A stretch of 64,000 nucleotides of DNA from G965197715 sp965247615 (GTDB lineage Bacteria > Chloroflexota > Dehalococcoidia > Lucifugimonadales > UBA1127), in NCBI GenBank assembly GCA_965247615.1, contig OZ252022.1, forward strand, positions 124,001-188,000. The letters run 5' to 3'. A program made the translations under genes and the position numbers. Shown here one piece after another: positions 44,195 to 53,807 of this stretch. The notes under the pieces were generated by a model, which worked only from the letters and a program-made list of their open reading frames with translations, was not told the DNA's origin and searched no databases. Position 1 is the stretch's first letter. Every line of letters begins with the position of its first letter.

Positions 44195-47100
44195 CTGCAC
44201 AGCAGGCGGAGATTGTCGCGGAGCGCGGACGGGACATCCTCGTTACTGCGGGGGCCGGAAGCGGGAAGACGCGCGTGCTCGTCGAGCGCTACATATCGCT
44301 GCTCGATGAGCACCGGATTCCCCAAATAGCCGCCGTCACATTTACCGATGCCGCAGCCACGGAGATGCGGGAGCGGGTCCGTCGCGAGGTCCTCTCAAGG
44401 CCTGAGCTGGCGCACCACCGCGCGGACCTCGACGAAGCAGTCATCGGGACGATCCACTCGCTGTGTCATCGAATCCTGCGGGAGCACCCGGTGCAGGCGG
44501 CAATCGACCCCGCTTCGAGGGTCCTTTCGGAGGACGAATCAGAGCTCGAGCTGGTCCAGGCCTGCTTCGACGCGCTCGAAGATGCCGCCGACGGTGATGA
44601 CCGTAGGGCGCTGGCGCTACGGGAGATGGGTGTTTTCGCGGCCATGGACCAGCTTCGGTACCTCGTAGCACGCCGCGACGAGGTTGCGAGTGCGTACTGG
44701 GCAATGGGCGCCGATACGGCGTCTTGGGGTGAGCACGTTCGCGCCCGGATGGACGCCTACTCGCGCGCCGAAGTCGAACGGGTCCGCCCGCGGCTTGTCG
44801 AGCAGGTGCAGTGGCTGAGGGGCGCCCACGCCGGGCCTGGCGAGGACGCCCTCTCCACTCGCCTGCGGTCCGTGCTGCTGATCTTTGGCGATCCCAGTGA
44901 CGGGGACTGGTCGCAGTTTCGGGAGCGGGCTATCGAGGCTGGAAGCAGGATCAACCTTACCGGCGGAAGTGCGAAGAACTGGAATGAAGACCTCGATGAG
45001 GTCAAGGCGGTGCTGCGCGGTGTGCGAGACACCGCCAATTGGCTCAAGGAGCTTCCGTGCTGGAACGATCATGACCAGCCGGCCCTGGAAATCCTCCTCT
45101 CGCTGCGCGCGCTCTTCGAGGACGCCTGCCGGCGGTACGAGGCCCGCAAGCGGGAGCTGGCGGCGCTCGACTTCGCGGACCTGGAGATCAGGGCGACGCA
45201 GCTGCTCAGTTCCCATCCGGACATTGCAGCATCCTGCCGGGCGCGGTTCCGGCACCTCATGGTCGACGAGCTGCAGGACACCAACCCGTCGCAGATCGCT
45301 CTCCTCAGCCTGCTGGGTAGCGGCGGCGACGCCGGGCTGCCCAGGCCCGAGTGCTTCTTCGTTGGCGACGTCAAGCAGGCGATATACCGCTTCCGCGGCG
45401 GCGACGTCCGCCACTTCGCCAGGCTCCGGGACAGCGTGCAGGCCACCGGGGCCATCCACGAGTTGAGCCAGTCCTTTCGCGCCCACGACCCCCTCGTCGA
45501 GACGCTCAACGTCCTCTTTGGCGCCGTACTCAACGACGCGAAAGAGGAGTTTGAGGCACCCATGCAGGCGATGACCGGGCGCGGGACGGCCCCGCCCCGG
45601 CAGCCCCACCTGGTGCTGCTGCCCGTTTCCGGCAAGACGCCATCGGGTGAAACGGCCGGTGGAGCCGACCGGAGAAGGGTCGAGGCCGATGCCGTGGCAA
45701 AGGAAGTGGCCGAGCTCCTGCGGAGCGGAGCCGCCGTCTGGGACCGCGACAGAAGGGAGTCCCGGCCCGCGCGGCCGTCCGACGTGGCGGTCCTCCTCCG
45801 GCGGCTCACCAACGTCCACCTCTTCGAGCAGGCCTTGGAGGGCAACCGGGTCCCCTACCGCACTGCTGGAGGCGCGGGCTTCTTCACGCGTCAGGAGGTC
45901 CTGGACCTTACCAATCTGCTTGGTTGGCTGGCCGAGCCAGAGGACGCAATCGCTCTGGTGGGAGCCCTGCGGTCGCCCCTGTTCATGATTGACGACCAGA
46001 CCCTCCTGGCCCTCCGGTCCGGCGGCGGTCTGCTGGCGGGGCTCCGGGATCCGCCCGTGAGCGTGCGCCAGGAAGCTCGCCCCCTGTGCAAGCGCGCAGC
46101 GGAGGTGCTCCAGGACCTGCGAGGCAAGGTTCCCTTTGCCGCTGCGGATGCGCTGCTGGAGCGAGCCCTTGAACTGACAGGCTTCGAGGCCGCGTGGGCT
46201 GCAATGCAGGGTGGCGACCAGGCCCTCGCCAACATCCGCAAGTTCGTTGGCCTGGCACGGACCCTGGCAGGCGAGTCTCTGGACGAGTTCGTCACCTACG
46301 TGCACCGGCGCCGCGATGAGCTGGCGGCGCGTGAGGGCCAGGCGGCCCTCGATGATGCGGACGTCGTGCGGCTGCTCACGGTCCACGGCGCCAAGGGGCT
46401 CCAGTTCCCCATCGTGTTCGTGCCCGAGGCGCACCTGCCGTCCCGGGAGACCTACGACTATGTCCGGTGGCGCGCGGAAGAAGGTATCTCCCTGACCCTG
46501 GCTCGTGAGGTCGGTGAAGATGGGGAGCGCCGGCGGCCGGGGTTCTATAGCTATCTGTTTCTCCGCGACAGGGAGGAGGAGGCGGCCGAACACAAGCGGC
46601 TGTTCTACGTCGCCGCAACGAGGGCAGCCGATGCGCTGTACATCAGCGGGGACTTCTCCGATAAAGGCGAAGGCTGGCTGACCGCTGCCCACAAAGCCCT
46701 GTCGACCCCGCCGCCGGACGGCGTGGAGGTCCGCGACCCGATTCCCGTCGATGTCGATGCCATCGCCCGGCGGCCGCCACCCGGCCGTGTACCGGTGCCC
46801 CCGGAGGAGCGGGAAGTGGACATCATGCCGCCGCTGGTCTCCCGGCCGCCGGTGGTCCCCCTGCGCGCCAGCACCCCCGTCACTGCATTGAAACCCCCAA
46901 CAGCGGCAAACGGCTACCAGTGGCACGGCGACGGCCTGGGCTTGGTGCGGGGAAGCCTTGCGCACAGGGCCATCGAGCTCTGGTTCACGACCGGAGAGCG
47001 CCCTGGACTGGCGGAGCTCGCATCGAAGCTGAACGCAGGGCACGGCAAGCAGGCCATGGAGCGCGTAGTCGCGGACGTTGACGCGATGCTGGACCGGTTC

Positions 47101-47526
47101 GACGCGAGTGACCTCGCAGCCACGCTTCGCGCTCCCCGCACCCGCGCATACTTCGAGATGCCCTTCTCGTGGGACTGGGAAGGCGTGCCGGTGCATGGAA
47201 CCATGGACCTGGTGTATGAGACCGGAGGAGTCTGGAACGTCCTGGACTTCAAGGCCGACGAGATAGAGGGTAGGTCCTTGCCGGAGGCAGCAAGCCCCTA
47301 CCTGCCGCAGCTGGCGCTCTATGCCGCAGCCCTGGAACGCGCGACGGGCCAACGCCCGGTCACGGGCTTTGTCTTCCTGCGAACGGGCGACGTCTACGCG
47401 CCCCCGACCAAGGACCTGTCCAACGCCCTGGCGGCCACCCGCGCCCTGATAGGCGACGGGCAACTGCTGGAAATGTCATCCACGGCTGAGTTTGACGAGA
47501 GCTCAGCCGGCTACCCCGACCTCTGA
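44176..47526 (+). CDS. addA: AddA-like UvrD-family helicase/nuclease subunit
   Basis: ATP-dependent helicase/exonuclease subunit A, 1116 aa. SF1A motifs in order: Q-motif LTAQQAEIV, Walker A AGAGSGKTRVLVERY (near residues 25-40), Ia VTFTDAAATEMRERV, II LMVDELQDTNPSQIALL, III FVGDVKQAIYRFRGGD, V LLTVHGAKGLQFPIVFV, VI FYVAATRAADALY. A C-terminal PD-(D/E)XK nuclease follows with VPVHGTMDLVYETGG, VLDFKADEI and the QLALYAAALERATG helix. Both Add subunits therefore keep a nuclease domain, as in AddAB rather than RecBCD. ATG 44176 lies inside addB. A strong GC hairpin follows the stop by about 20 nt. Confidence 0.95.
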   Translation: MEILGLTAQQAEIVAERGRDILVTAGAGSGKTRVLVERYISLLDEHRIPQIAAVTFTDAAATEMRERVRREVLSRPELAHHRADLDEAVIGTIHSLCHRILREHPVQAAIDPASRVLSEDESELELVQACFDALEDAADGDDRRALALREMGVFAAMDQLRYLVARRDEVASAYWAMGADTASWGEHVRARMDAYSRAEVERVRPRLVEQVQWLRGAHAGPGEDALSTRLRSVLLIFGDPSDGDWSQFRERAIEAGSRINLTGGSAKNWNEDLDEVKAVLRGVRDTANWLKELPCWNDHDQPALEILLSLRALFEDACRRYEARKRELAALDFADLEIRATQLLSSHPDIAASCRARFRHLMVDELQDTNPSQIALLSLLGSGGDAGLPRPECFFVGDVKQAIYRFRGGDVRHFARLRDSVQATGAIHELSQSFRAHDPLVETLNVLFGAVLNDAKEEFEAPMQAMTGRGTAPPRQPHLVLLPVSGKTPSGETAGGADRRRVEADAVAKEVAELLRSGAAVWDRDRRESRPARPSDVAVLLRRLTNVHLFEQALEGNRVPYRTAGGAGFFTRQEVLDLTNLLGWLAEPEDAIALVGALRSPLFMIDDQTLLALRSGGGLLAGLRDPPVSVRQEARPLCKRAAEVLQDLRGKVPFAAADALLERALELTGFEAAWAAMQGGDQALANIRKFVGLARTLAGESLDEFVTYVHRRRDELAAREGQAALDDADVVRLLTVHGAKGLQFPIVFVPEAHLPSRETYDYVRWRAEEGISLTLAREVGEDGERRRPGFYSYLFLRDREEEAAEHKRLFYVAATRAADALYISGDFSDKGEGWLTAAHKALSTPPPDGVEVRDPIPVDVDAIARRPPPGRVPVPPEEREVDIMPPLVSRPPVVPLRASTPVTALKPPTAANGYQWHGDGLGLVRGSLAHRAIELWFTTGERPGLAELASKLNAGHGKQAMERVVADVDAMLDRFDASDLAATLRAPRTRAYFEMPFSWDWEGVPVHGTMDLVYETGGVWNVLDFKADEIEGRSLPEAASPYLPQLALYAAALERATGQRPVTGFVFLRTGDVYAPPTKDLSNALAATRALIGDGQLLEMSSTAEFDESSAGYPDL

Positions 47527-47546
47527 TCGCGAGCGGGCAGCATAGC

Positions 47547-47566
47547 CCGCCCGGAGCACCGGGCGG
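47547..47566 (+). terminator. GC-rich hairpin after addA (terminator-like)
   Basis: Perfect 8-bp inverted repeat CCGCCCGG-AGCA-CCGGGCGG, 21 nt after the addA stop. There is no T-run, so it would be a non-canonical terminator or mRNA-stabilising hairpin closing the addBA unit. Confidence 0.5.
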
Positions 47567-48053
47567 TCAGGCGGGTCGGGGGCGGCTGGCAGCTTCTCCT
47601 GCCCTGATGATCCAGACGTGCCACCCAAGGGACGTCTGGGGAACGGCCTATGAGGTGGAGCCGACTTCGCGGACTCACGGCGGGCATTCGAATTGTCTAC
47701 TCTCATACGAGTACTCCTGCATGTTGCTTCTCCTCATGCCCGCTCCCGGTAACACGACTTGTGAAACAAATTTACCCGGTTGGGCAACGTTTACTATGAG
47801 ACAGGCCGCCAAGCCGTCAGATTGACGCATTGCCGACGGTTTGGTAAGCTGGCGGTTGCTTTTCTTGCCGGATGGGTAGTGCCAGAGCCGCATGTGGGTC
47901 GTTCCACCCGATGGGCGTCACTATCCCTTGCGAGATTCTAGGCGGTCGGGCCGGAGTGACGCTGGCGCACCGGGTCAAGGCTATGAGCGACGGCGGAGGA
48001 ACCGGAGTGCGGGACAGGAACCCATCTCAGCAGAGACTAGAGGGATTGGCCCC
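47567..48053. other. Non-coding gap between addA and the MmpL gene
   Basis: About 490 nt with no credible ORF. It contains a dyad CCAGACGT-12 nt-ACGTCTGG (47612-47619 and 47632-47639) and a stretch of lower GC around 47690-47830. No good sigma70-like promoter was identified by eye. The gap separates the addBA unit from the MmpL-to-hpnE series, so the promoter of the latter should lie here. Confidence 0.55.
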
Positions 48054-50243
48054 ATGACGGAACGGCTGGCCCGCATCAGCGCGCGCAGGCCGCTGGTCAC
48101 CATCGGCATATGGGTGCTGTTGGTGCTGGTCGCGGGGGGAATCAGCCAGAACCTGCTGCCCACCGCGCTGACCACCGAGCTGCGCTTCATCTCGACTTTC
48201 ACCCAGGTTGAGGCGCAGCGGGCCGACGACCTGCTGGCAGAGTCGGAGCTGGCCTCTCCGCTCAATGAGGCCGTCCTGGTGCAGCACGAATCGCTGACGG
48301 TGGACGACCAGGCGTTTCGCGCCAGGGTTGAGCAGCTTTCGGCGGAGATCATCGGCCTGGGGCCGGAGGTGGTGGCCGCCGGGGGGAACTACTACCTGCT
48401 CGGCGACGAACGGCTGGTCTCCGAAGACCGGCGGACGACCATCATCTCCGTGCAGATGAAGGGGCCGATCGCCTACGCAACTGAGAACGCGGAAGAGATC
48501 ATCCACGTCGTCGACGAGGCGGACGGCCGGGACGGCTTCCGCGTCCTAGTGGTGGGCGACGCGACCATCGCGTTCGAGAACGGTGAGATTGCTGAGTCGG
48601 ACCTGGTGCAGGGCGAGCGCATAGGCATACCGGTGGCGATGCTCATCCTGCTGGTGCTGTTCGGTGCGGTGGTGGCCGCGCTGATGCCCATCGGCTTGGC
48701 CGTCGTCTCCATCGCGATAGCCACGGCCTTCGTCGCGGTCTTCGGCAACATCTTCGGCGAGCTGGTCTTCTTCGTGCAGCTGTGGGTCACCATGATCGGC
48801 CTCGCCGTGTGGATCGACTACTCGCTGTTCGTGGTGTCCCGCTTCCGAGAGGAGCTGGCGCGCGGGCTGAGCAACCGCGAGGCCGTCGCCCGGACGGGGG
48901 CCACGGCGAACCGCACGGTGTTCTTCAGCGGGGCGACGGTGGTCATCGCGCTGGTTGGCGTCCTGATCGTGCCGCACACGCTGTTTTTCTCCATGGCCTT
49001 TGGGGCGATTGCGGTGGTCATCGTAGCGGTCATCGCCACGCTCACGCTGCTGCCCGCCGTACTGGTGCTGCTGGGCCCCAGGATCGATTGGCTGAGCCTT
49101 CCCTTCCTTAGAAGGAAGGCGGCCGAGTCTTCTGACGGGGAGCGCCACGGGTTTTGGGAGTTCATCACCTACCGGACCATGCGCTTCCCGGTGCTCAGCG
49201 TCATCGTGGTCGGCGGGCTGCTGGTCTGGGCGTCCGTGTACTATTTCGACATCAACCTGGGATTCAACGGCGTCGAGGTCTTCCCGGAGGATTCCCATGC
49301 GCGGGCGGGGTTCGAGGTGCTGGAGGAGGAGTTCTCCTTCGGCTACGTCAACCCCGCCAGGGTGGTCATCGACGGCAACGTGAACGACCCGAAGGTGCAG
49401 GCGGGGATCGCCCGGTTGGGCCAGGCCATCATGGACGACCCGGAGCTGGGGACGTTCATCCCCCAGGCGAGCCCGTCGGGGGACCTGGGGCTGATGCTGG
49501 TGCCGGTGCCCGGGGCGCCCAGCGGCAGCGCGGCGTTCGGGGCGTTGGAGCGCCTGCGCAACGAGTACATCCCCGCGGCGTTCGCCGGCGCGCCGGCGAC
49601 GGTCGTGGTCGGCGGGTTGTCCGCCGGGTACCTGGACTTCAACGGAGTGGGCGGTACCTACATGCCCATCTCGTTCGCGTTGATCCTGGGCGTCAGCTTC
49701 TTCCTTCTGCTGATCGTCTTCCGCTCCATCGTCATACCCATCAAGGCCATCATCATGAACCTGCTCTCCGTCGGCGCCGCCTACGGGCTGATGGTGCTGG
49801 TCTTCCAGAAGGGTGTCGGCGCGGACCTGCTCGGGTTCCACCAGACCGAGACCATAGACGTGTGGCTGCCGCTGGTGCTCTTCGCCATCCTCTTCGGCCT
49901 GTCCATGGACTACCACGTCTTCATGCTCAGCCGCATCCGCGAGAGGTATGACCAGACGCAGTACAACGCCGAGTCCGTGGCCTACGGCCTCCGTTCGACA
50001 GCGTCCCTGATCACGGGGGCGGCGCTGATCATGGTGGCCGTGTTCAGCGGGTTCGCCTCGGGCGATATGGTCGTCAATCAGCAGGCAGGGTTCGGGCTTG
50101 CCGTGGCCGTGCTTCTCGATGCAACCCTGGTGCGCGGCATCCTCGTCCCGGCCAGTATGCAGCTGTTGGGCAAGCGCAACTGGTACCTGCCATCGTGGCT
50201 GACTTGGCTTCCTGATTTGCGGGTGGAACCGCAAGAGGCATGA
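48054..50243 (+). CDS. MMPL/RND-superfamily lipid or drug transporter
   Basis: Integral membrane transporter with MmpL architecture, 729 aa: TM1, an extracytoplasmic domain (~40-195), five TMs, a cytoplasmic linker, then the same order again. Proton-relay motifs are seen in both halves: GLAVWIDYSLFVVSRFREEL and FGLSMDYHVFMLSRIRERY (Asp-Tyr pairs; the second normally reads DYEVF, here DYHVF). MmpL proteins export lipids; HpnN, an RND protein with similar topology, moves hopanoids. The nearness to the squalene genes 3.5 kb downstream suggests an isoprenoid-lipid cargo, but this is inference. ATG 48054 has GAGGGA upstream. Confidence 0.9.
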   Translation: MTERLARISARRPLVTIGIWVLLVLVAGGISQNLLPTALTTELRFISTFTQVEAQRADDLLAESELASPLNEAVLVQHESLTVDDQAFRARVEQLSAEIIGLGPEVVAAGGNYYLLGDERLVSEDRRTTIISVQMKGPIAYATENAEEIIHVVDEADGRDGFRVLVVGDATIAFENGEIAESDLVQGERIGIPVAMLILLVLFGAVVAALMPIGLAVVSIAIATAFVAVFGNIFGELVFFVQLWVTMIGLAVWIDYSLFVVSRFREELARGLSNREAVARTGATANRTVFFSGATVVIALVGVLIVPHTLFFSMAFGAIAVVIVAVIATLTLLPAVLVLLGPRIDWLSLPFLRRKAAESSDGERHGFWEFITYRTMRFPVLSVIVVGGLLVWASVYYFDINLGFNGVEVFPEDSHARAGFEVLEEEFSFGYVNPARVVIDGNVNDPKVQAGIARLGQAIMDDPELGTFIPQASPSGDLGLMLVPVPGAPSGSAAFGALERLRNEYIPAAFAGAPATVVVGGLSAGYLDFNGVGGTYMPISFALILGVSFFLLLIVFRSIVIPIKAIIMNLLSVGAAYGLMVLVFQKGVGADLLGFHQTETIDVWLPLVLFAILFGLSMDYHVFMLSRIRERYDQTQYNAESVAYGLRSTASLITGAALIMVAVFSGFASGDMVVNQQAGFGLAVAVLLDATLVRGILVPASMQLLGKRNWYLPSWLTWLPDLRVEPQEA

Positions 50244-50283
50244 AGCTGGTGGTGTCGAGCTTGTGGTTGACACGGGGGGTGCA

Positions 50284-51459
50284 ATGAACACACCCACAGA
50301 CTACAGGAAGGGATATGAAAAGGCCCGCGCTGTTGCGCCTGAGATAGCCGACAAATACATCGCACACATGCACATTGGAGACCCACTGGGCGAAGCGATG
50401 ACGGAAGACCTTGCGGAGCTCAGCTCGGAAAGGTCAAGGCGGCTCATCCAGGCCGCCATGAATGAGGAGGATAAGGAGGCTCTGCGGGACGCGCCGGCCT
50501 CGCTGCGAGAGTTCTTCAGAGAGGCGGAAACTCCGCCGGAATGGCTCGATTACTCAGCACTCGCCCCGGCTGTCCGCATGTTTCACAGGAACTCGCAGCT
50601 AATCCTTGCGGCGTTCGTCGCGGGTGTTCTGATAGAAGGCTTTACAACGAATATAGCAAAATCCTTCTTCATTACTGGGCGGGTGCGTGATCAGGGCATC
50701 AGGCGTTTGGGGCAGAATAACCGTCACATGATGGAGATATTCCTTCCCGGCGGCCTGTACAGGTATGGCGACGGCTGGAAACTCTCGGTCCGTATCAGGA
50801 TAATCCACGCACGGACGAGACATCTCCTGAAGGATTCAGAAGACTGGGATACTGAAGCTTGGGGCATACCGATTAGCGCGGCGCACTTGGGCTACGCCAT
50901 CTCCGCCTTTTCAGCAAGGCTGCTGAAGCACATGAAGACCTTGGGCGCCAAGTACAATGACGAAGAGTACAAGAGCTTCATGGCTGTTTGGCGCTACTCC
51001 GGCTACCTGATGGGCATTCCTGAGGCCATCCTGTTCCGCGATGCGGATGAAGCCCTGAAGCTGTATGAGGTCGGCCTCATGTGCGAGCCGGACGCCCCAC
51101 TTGAGTCGGTCGTGATGGCGCACTCTCTGGTCAACTCGGCTCCGTTGATTGCTGGGGTTGTCGAGCCGGCGCCGCGCCGCAGCCTGGCCCGATACGTGTA
51201 CCGCATTTCCCGCGGACTCATCGGGCCGGAGGTGGCGGAGTCACTGATGTATCCGCCACTCTCTTCATTTGGGGCTGTCGGGTGGTTCAAGCTGCAAAAG
51301 CGGTATCAGCTGATACTCAGCAAGCTGCTTCCGAGTCGCAGCGAAGACAGCAACTACAGCAGATTCACGTCCCTGCTCGAAACGTCTTTGTTCGACGATG
51401 AGGGAATCCGCTACACGTTGCCCGACCACGTGTACGCGGAAGAGTCGACCAAGTGGTGA
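50284..51459 (+). CDS. Oxygenase of the MpaB / latex-clearing protein family (DUF2236)
   Basis: 391-aa protein matching the DUF2236 (PF09995-type) family that includes rubber oxygenase Lcp and fungal MpaB, b-type haem enzymes cleaving isoprenoid double bonds. The diagnostic block runs from FFITGRVRD, through IFLPGGLYRYGDGWKLSVRI and RIIHARTRHLL (His175, candidate axial haem ligand), to WGIPISAAHLGYA and WRYSGYLMGIPEAILFRD. No signal peptide or TM helix is obvious, unlike secreted Lcp. Base composition is visibly less GC-rich than the neighbours, suggesting acquisition. ATG 50284 follows GGGGGG. It sits between an MmpL gene (40 nt) and dxs-hpnCDE, so a polyprenyl or squalene-derived substrate is plausible but unproven. 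Confidence 0.82.
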   Translation: MNTPTDYRKGYEKARAVAPEIADKYIAHMHIGDPLGEAMTEDLAELSSERSRRLIQAAMNEEDKEALRDAPASLREFFREAETPPEWLDYSALAPAVRMFHRNSQLILAAFVAGVLIEGFTTNIAKSFFITGRVRDQGIRRLGQNNRHMMEIFLPGGLYRYGDGWKLSVRIRIIHARTRHLLKDSEDWDTEAWGIPISAAHLGYAISAFSARLLKHMKTLGAKYNDEEYKSFMAVWRYSGYLMGIPEAILFRDADEALKLYEVGLMCEPDAPLESVVMAHSLVNSAPLIAGVVEPAPRRSLARYVYRISRGLIGPEVAESLMYPPLSSFGAVGWFKLQKRYQLILSKLLPSRSEDSNYSRFTSLLETSLFDDEGIRYTLPDHVYAEESTKW

Positions 51460-51650
51460 GGCCTGCAGGCTCCAGCGGGCGAGGCATGGAGCGTGCCGCG
51501 TGCAGGCTTACAACCGGATGGGGCGCCTTGCAGCCGCGACCGGATTCGCCGGGACGCCTAGAACGGCGATCTTGACAGCTAAGCCGCGCCACCCTCGGGC
51601 CGCTCAGGGTTCCAGGGTTGCGGTCGACACTCCATAAGGAGGGCCCGGAC

Positions 51651-53591
51651 ATGGCAAGCCGTCTCTTGGACCGGATCGATGGGCCGAGCGACCTGAAAGC
51701 CCTGACCCGAGAAGAGATGGTCCAGGTCGCGCAGGAGATTCGGGATACCATCGTCTCCGTGATAACAGAGCGCGGCGGCCACCTGGCCTCGAACCTCGGT
51801 GTTGTCGAGCTGACGCTGGCGCTGCACCGTGTGTTCGACAGCCCCATCGACCACATCGTCTGGGACACCACCAACCAGTGCTACGCGCACAAGCTGGTGA
51901 CCGGGCGCCGCGACGGGTTCCAGGACATCCGCCTGGAGGGCGGGCTGTCCGGGTTCGGAGAGCCGGGCGAAAGCCCGCACGACGTTCTCGCCGCGGGCCA
52001 CGCCGGCACGGGGCTGTCGATCGGTCTGGGCGTCGCACAGGGCGCCGCGAACCGCGGGATGGACTCGTGGACCATCGCGGTTGTCGGCGACGGAGCGATG
52101 ACATCCGGCTCGAGCTTTGAAGCACTGAACAACATCGTGCACCTCAACCCGAGTAAGTTCATCGTTGTTCTCAACGACAACGGGATGTCCATCTCTGAGA
52201 ACATCGGCTTCCTCACCAACTGGCGCCAGCGCGTCATCACCCATCCCGAGTACCAGGCGCTGATCAGGCGCATGAGGGCCCTCTCGAAGCGGGTGCCCAC
52301 GGGTGACATCGTGTACCGGCTCGTCAAGAGGTTCAGCGGAGGGCTGGACAGCATCATCCTGCCCACCACGTTCTGGACCGAGTTGGGCTTCGAGTACCTC
52401 GGCCCCGTGGACGGCCACGACATTAGGCAACTCGAAGCCACTCTCAGCCAGGCGAAGGCGTCCACCGGCCCCGTGCCCTTGGTCCACGTCGTCACACACA
52501 AAGGCCACGGCTACGAGCCCGCCGAAAACGACCCCATCAAGTTCCACCAGCCAAGCTCGCCCCTGGGAGCCTCAACAGGAGCGCCAACTTACTCAAAGGT
52601 GTTCGCTCAGACCCTGCAGCGCCTCATGCGCGACGACCCGTCCGTCGTCGGCATCTCCGCGGCGATGCTCGAGGGCACGGGACTGGAGGAGGTGCGGCAG
52701 GAGTTCCCCGACAGGGTCTTCGACGTGGGCATCGCGGAGCAGCATGCCGTCAGCATGGCGGCGGGCATGGCCTCCGTCGGCCTCAATCCCTTCGTCTCCA
52801 TCTACTCCACCTTCCTCCAGCGGGCGTACGACCAGGTCATTCACGACGTTTGCCTGCAGAACCTGCCGGTGACGCTGATCGCCGATCGCGCAGGCATCGT
52901 GGGCGAGGATGGCAAGACGCACCACGGCGCTTTCGACATCTCATACCTGCGGTGCATCCCCAACGCCATCGTCGCGGTCCCGGTGGATGAGAACGACCTG
53001 CAGCACCTCGTCTACACTGCGTACAGGCACCTGGGCCCCTTCGCCATCCGCATCCCAAGGGGCGTCGCCACCGGCGCGCCGCTCGACGAGACCCTCCGGG
53101 AGCTGCCCATTGGCCGGGGCACCGTGGTCCGAGAGGGCCGGGACGCCGTTATCTTCGGTCTGGGCAGGGCGGGCGGCGCGGCCGTGGAAGCGGCGGACAA
53201 ACTCGCCGAGTACGGCATAGCGTGCGGCGTCGTGAACCCGCTCTTCGTAAAGCCACTGGACGTCGATCTGCTCTTGGACGCGGCCCGCAGCACCGGGCGC
53301 ATCGTCACCGTAGAGGAAAACGTGCTCGCAGGAGGGTTCGGCTCCGCCGTGCTCGAGGCGCTTGCCGAAGCCGGAATGGAGGGTGTGTCGGTCCACCGCA
53401 TCGGCTTCCCGGACTCCTTCATCGAGCATGGCACCGCGGCCGATCAGCGACGCCGAGTGGAGCTGGACGCCGAGGGCATCGCCCAGCGAATCCTGAGCGC
53501 CTTCTTCCCCGATGCGTCGGCGCTGTCCCATCGGCGCCAGGCCAATCGGGAAGCGGCGGCAGGAGCTGGGAAGAATGGGGACCTTGGCTAG
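51651..53591 (+). CDS. dxs: 1-deoxy-D-xylulose-5-phosphate synthase (DXS) or DXS-like
   Basis: Thiamine-diphosphate enzyme making DXP, the entry to the MEP isoprenoid pathway. 646 aa, normal length. TPP motif GDGAMTSGSSFEALNN...VVLNDNGMSIS, HLASNLGVVEL (His44), KGHGYEPAENDPIKFH, catalytic Glu in DVGIAEQHAVSMAAGMAS, and C-terminal VEENVLAGGFGSAVLE. One usually conserved block, WDVGHQAYPHK in most DXS, reads WDTTNQCYAHK (Asn75 for the active-site His), and GHSSTSIS reads GHAGTGLS. The change may alter activity, so a second dxs could exist in the genome. AAGGAGGG precedes ATG 51651. It supplies precursors for the hpn genes directly downstream. Confidence 0.88.
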   Translation: MASRLLDRIDGPSDLKALTREEMVQVAQEIRDTIVSVITERGGHLASNLGVVELTLALHRVFDSPIDHIVWDTTNQCYAHKLVTGRRDGFQDIRLEGGLSGFGEPGESPHDVLAAGHAGTGLSIGLGVAQGAANRGMDSWTIAVVGDGAMTSGSSFEALNNIVHLNPSKFIVVLNDNGMSISENIGFLTNWRQRVITHPEYQALIRRMRALSKRVPTGDIVYRLVKRFSGGLDSIILPTTFWTELGFEYLGPVDGHDIRQLEATLSQAKASTGPVPLVHVVTHKGHGYEPAENDPIKFHQPSSPLGASTGAPTYSKVFAQTLQRLMRDDPSVVGISAAMLEGTGLEEVRQEFPDRVFDVGIAEQHAVSMAAGMASVGLNPFVSIYSTFLQRAYDQVIHDVCLQNLPVTLIADRAGIVGEDGKTHHGAFDISYLRCIPNAIVAVPVDENDLQHLVYTAYRHLGPFAIRIPRGVATGAPLDETLRELPIGRGTVVREGRDAVIFGLGRAGGAAVEAADKLAEYGIACGVVNPLFVKPLDVDLLLDAARSTGRIVTVEENVLAGGFGSAVLEALAEAGMEGVSVHRIGFPDSFIEHGTAADQRRRVELDAEGIAQRILSAFFPDASALSHRRQANREAAAGAGKNGDLG

Positions 53592-53807
53592 GGCCGGACG
53601 TCCGGTTCCTTCCGGCCGGGGGAGAGAGCCGACTGCCGCCTGGATGCGGGGCTGCCTGAAGCGCCTCCAGTGCGGGCAGTAGCCGCTTGACACGCGCCTC
53701 GCGCGCTGAGTAGGCTTCGGCATCAGATGCAAGAAGAAGAGCATGCCCATCGGTTGCGTGCTCCAATGCGATGGCGGGCTATTCCGCCACGCGTGACGGG
53801 AGCAAGC

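Noticed and set aside
44617..47463. A 948-codon open frame antisense to addA
   Set aside because: It lies wholly opposite a gene with all SF1 helicase motifs. Long antisense frames are expected at this GC content, and the translation shows no recognisable domain.
47612..47639. CCAGACGT...ACGTCTGG dyad as an intrinsic terminator
   Set aside because: The loop is 12 nt and no T-run follows; it is recorded only as a dyad within the intergenic entry.
48054..50243. Calling the MmpL-like protein HpnN (hopanoid transporter)
   Set aside because: Topology is similar, but the length and Asp-Tyr motifs fit MmpL proteins in general, and only gene neighbourhood points to hopanoid-type cargo.
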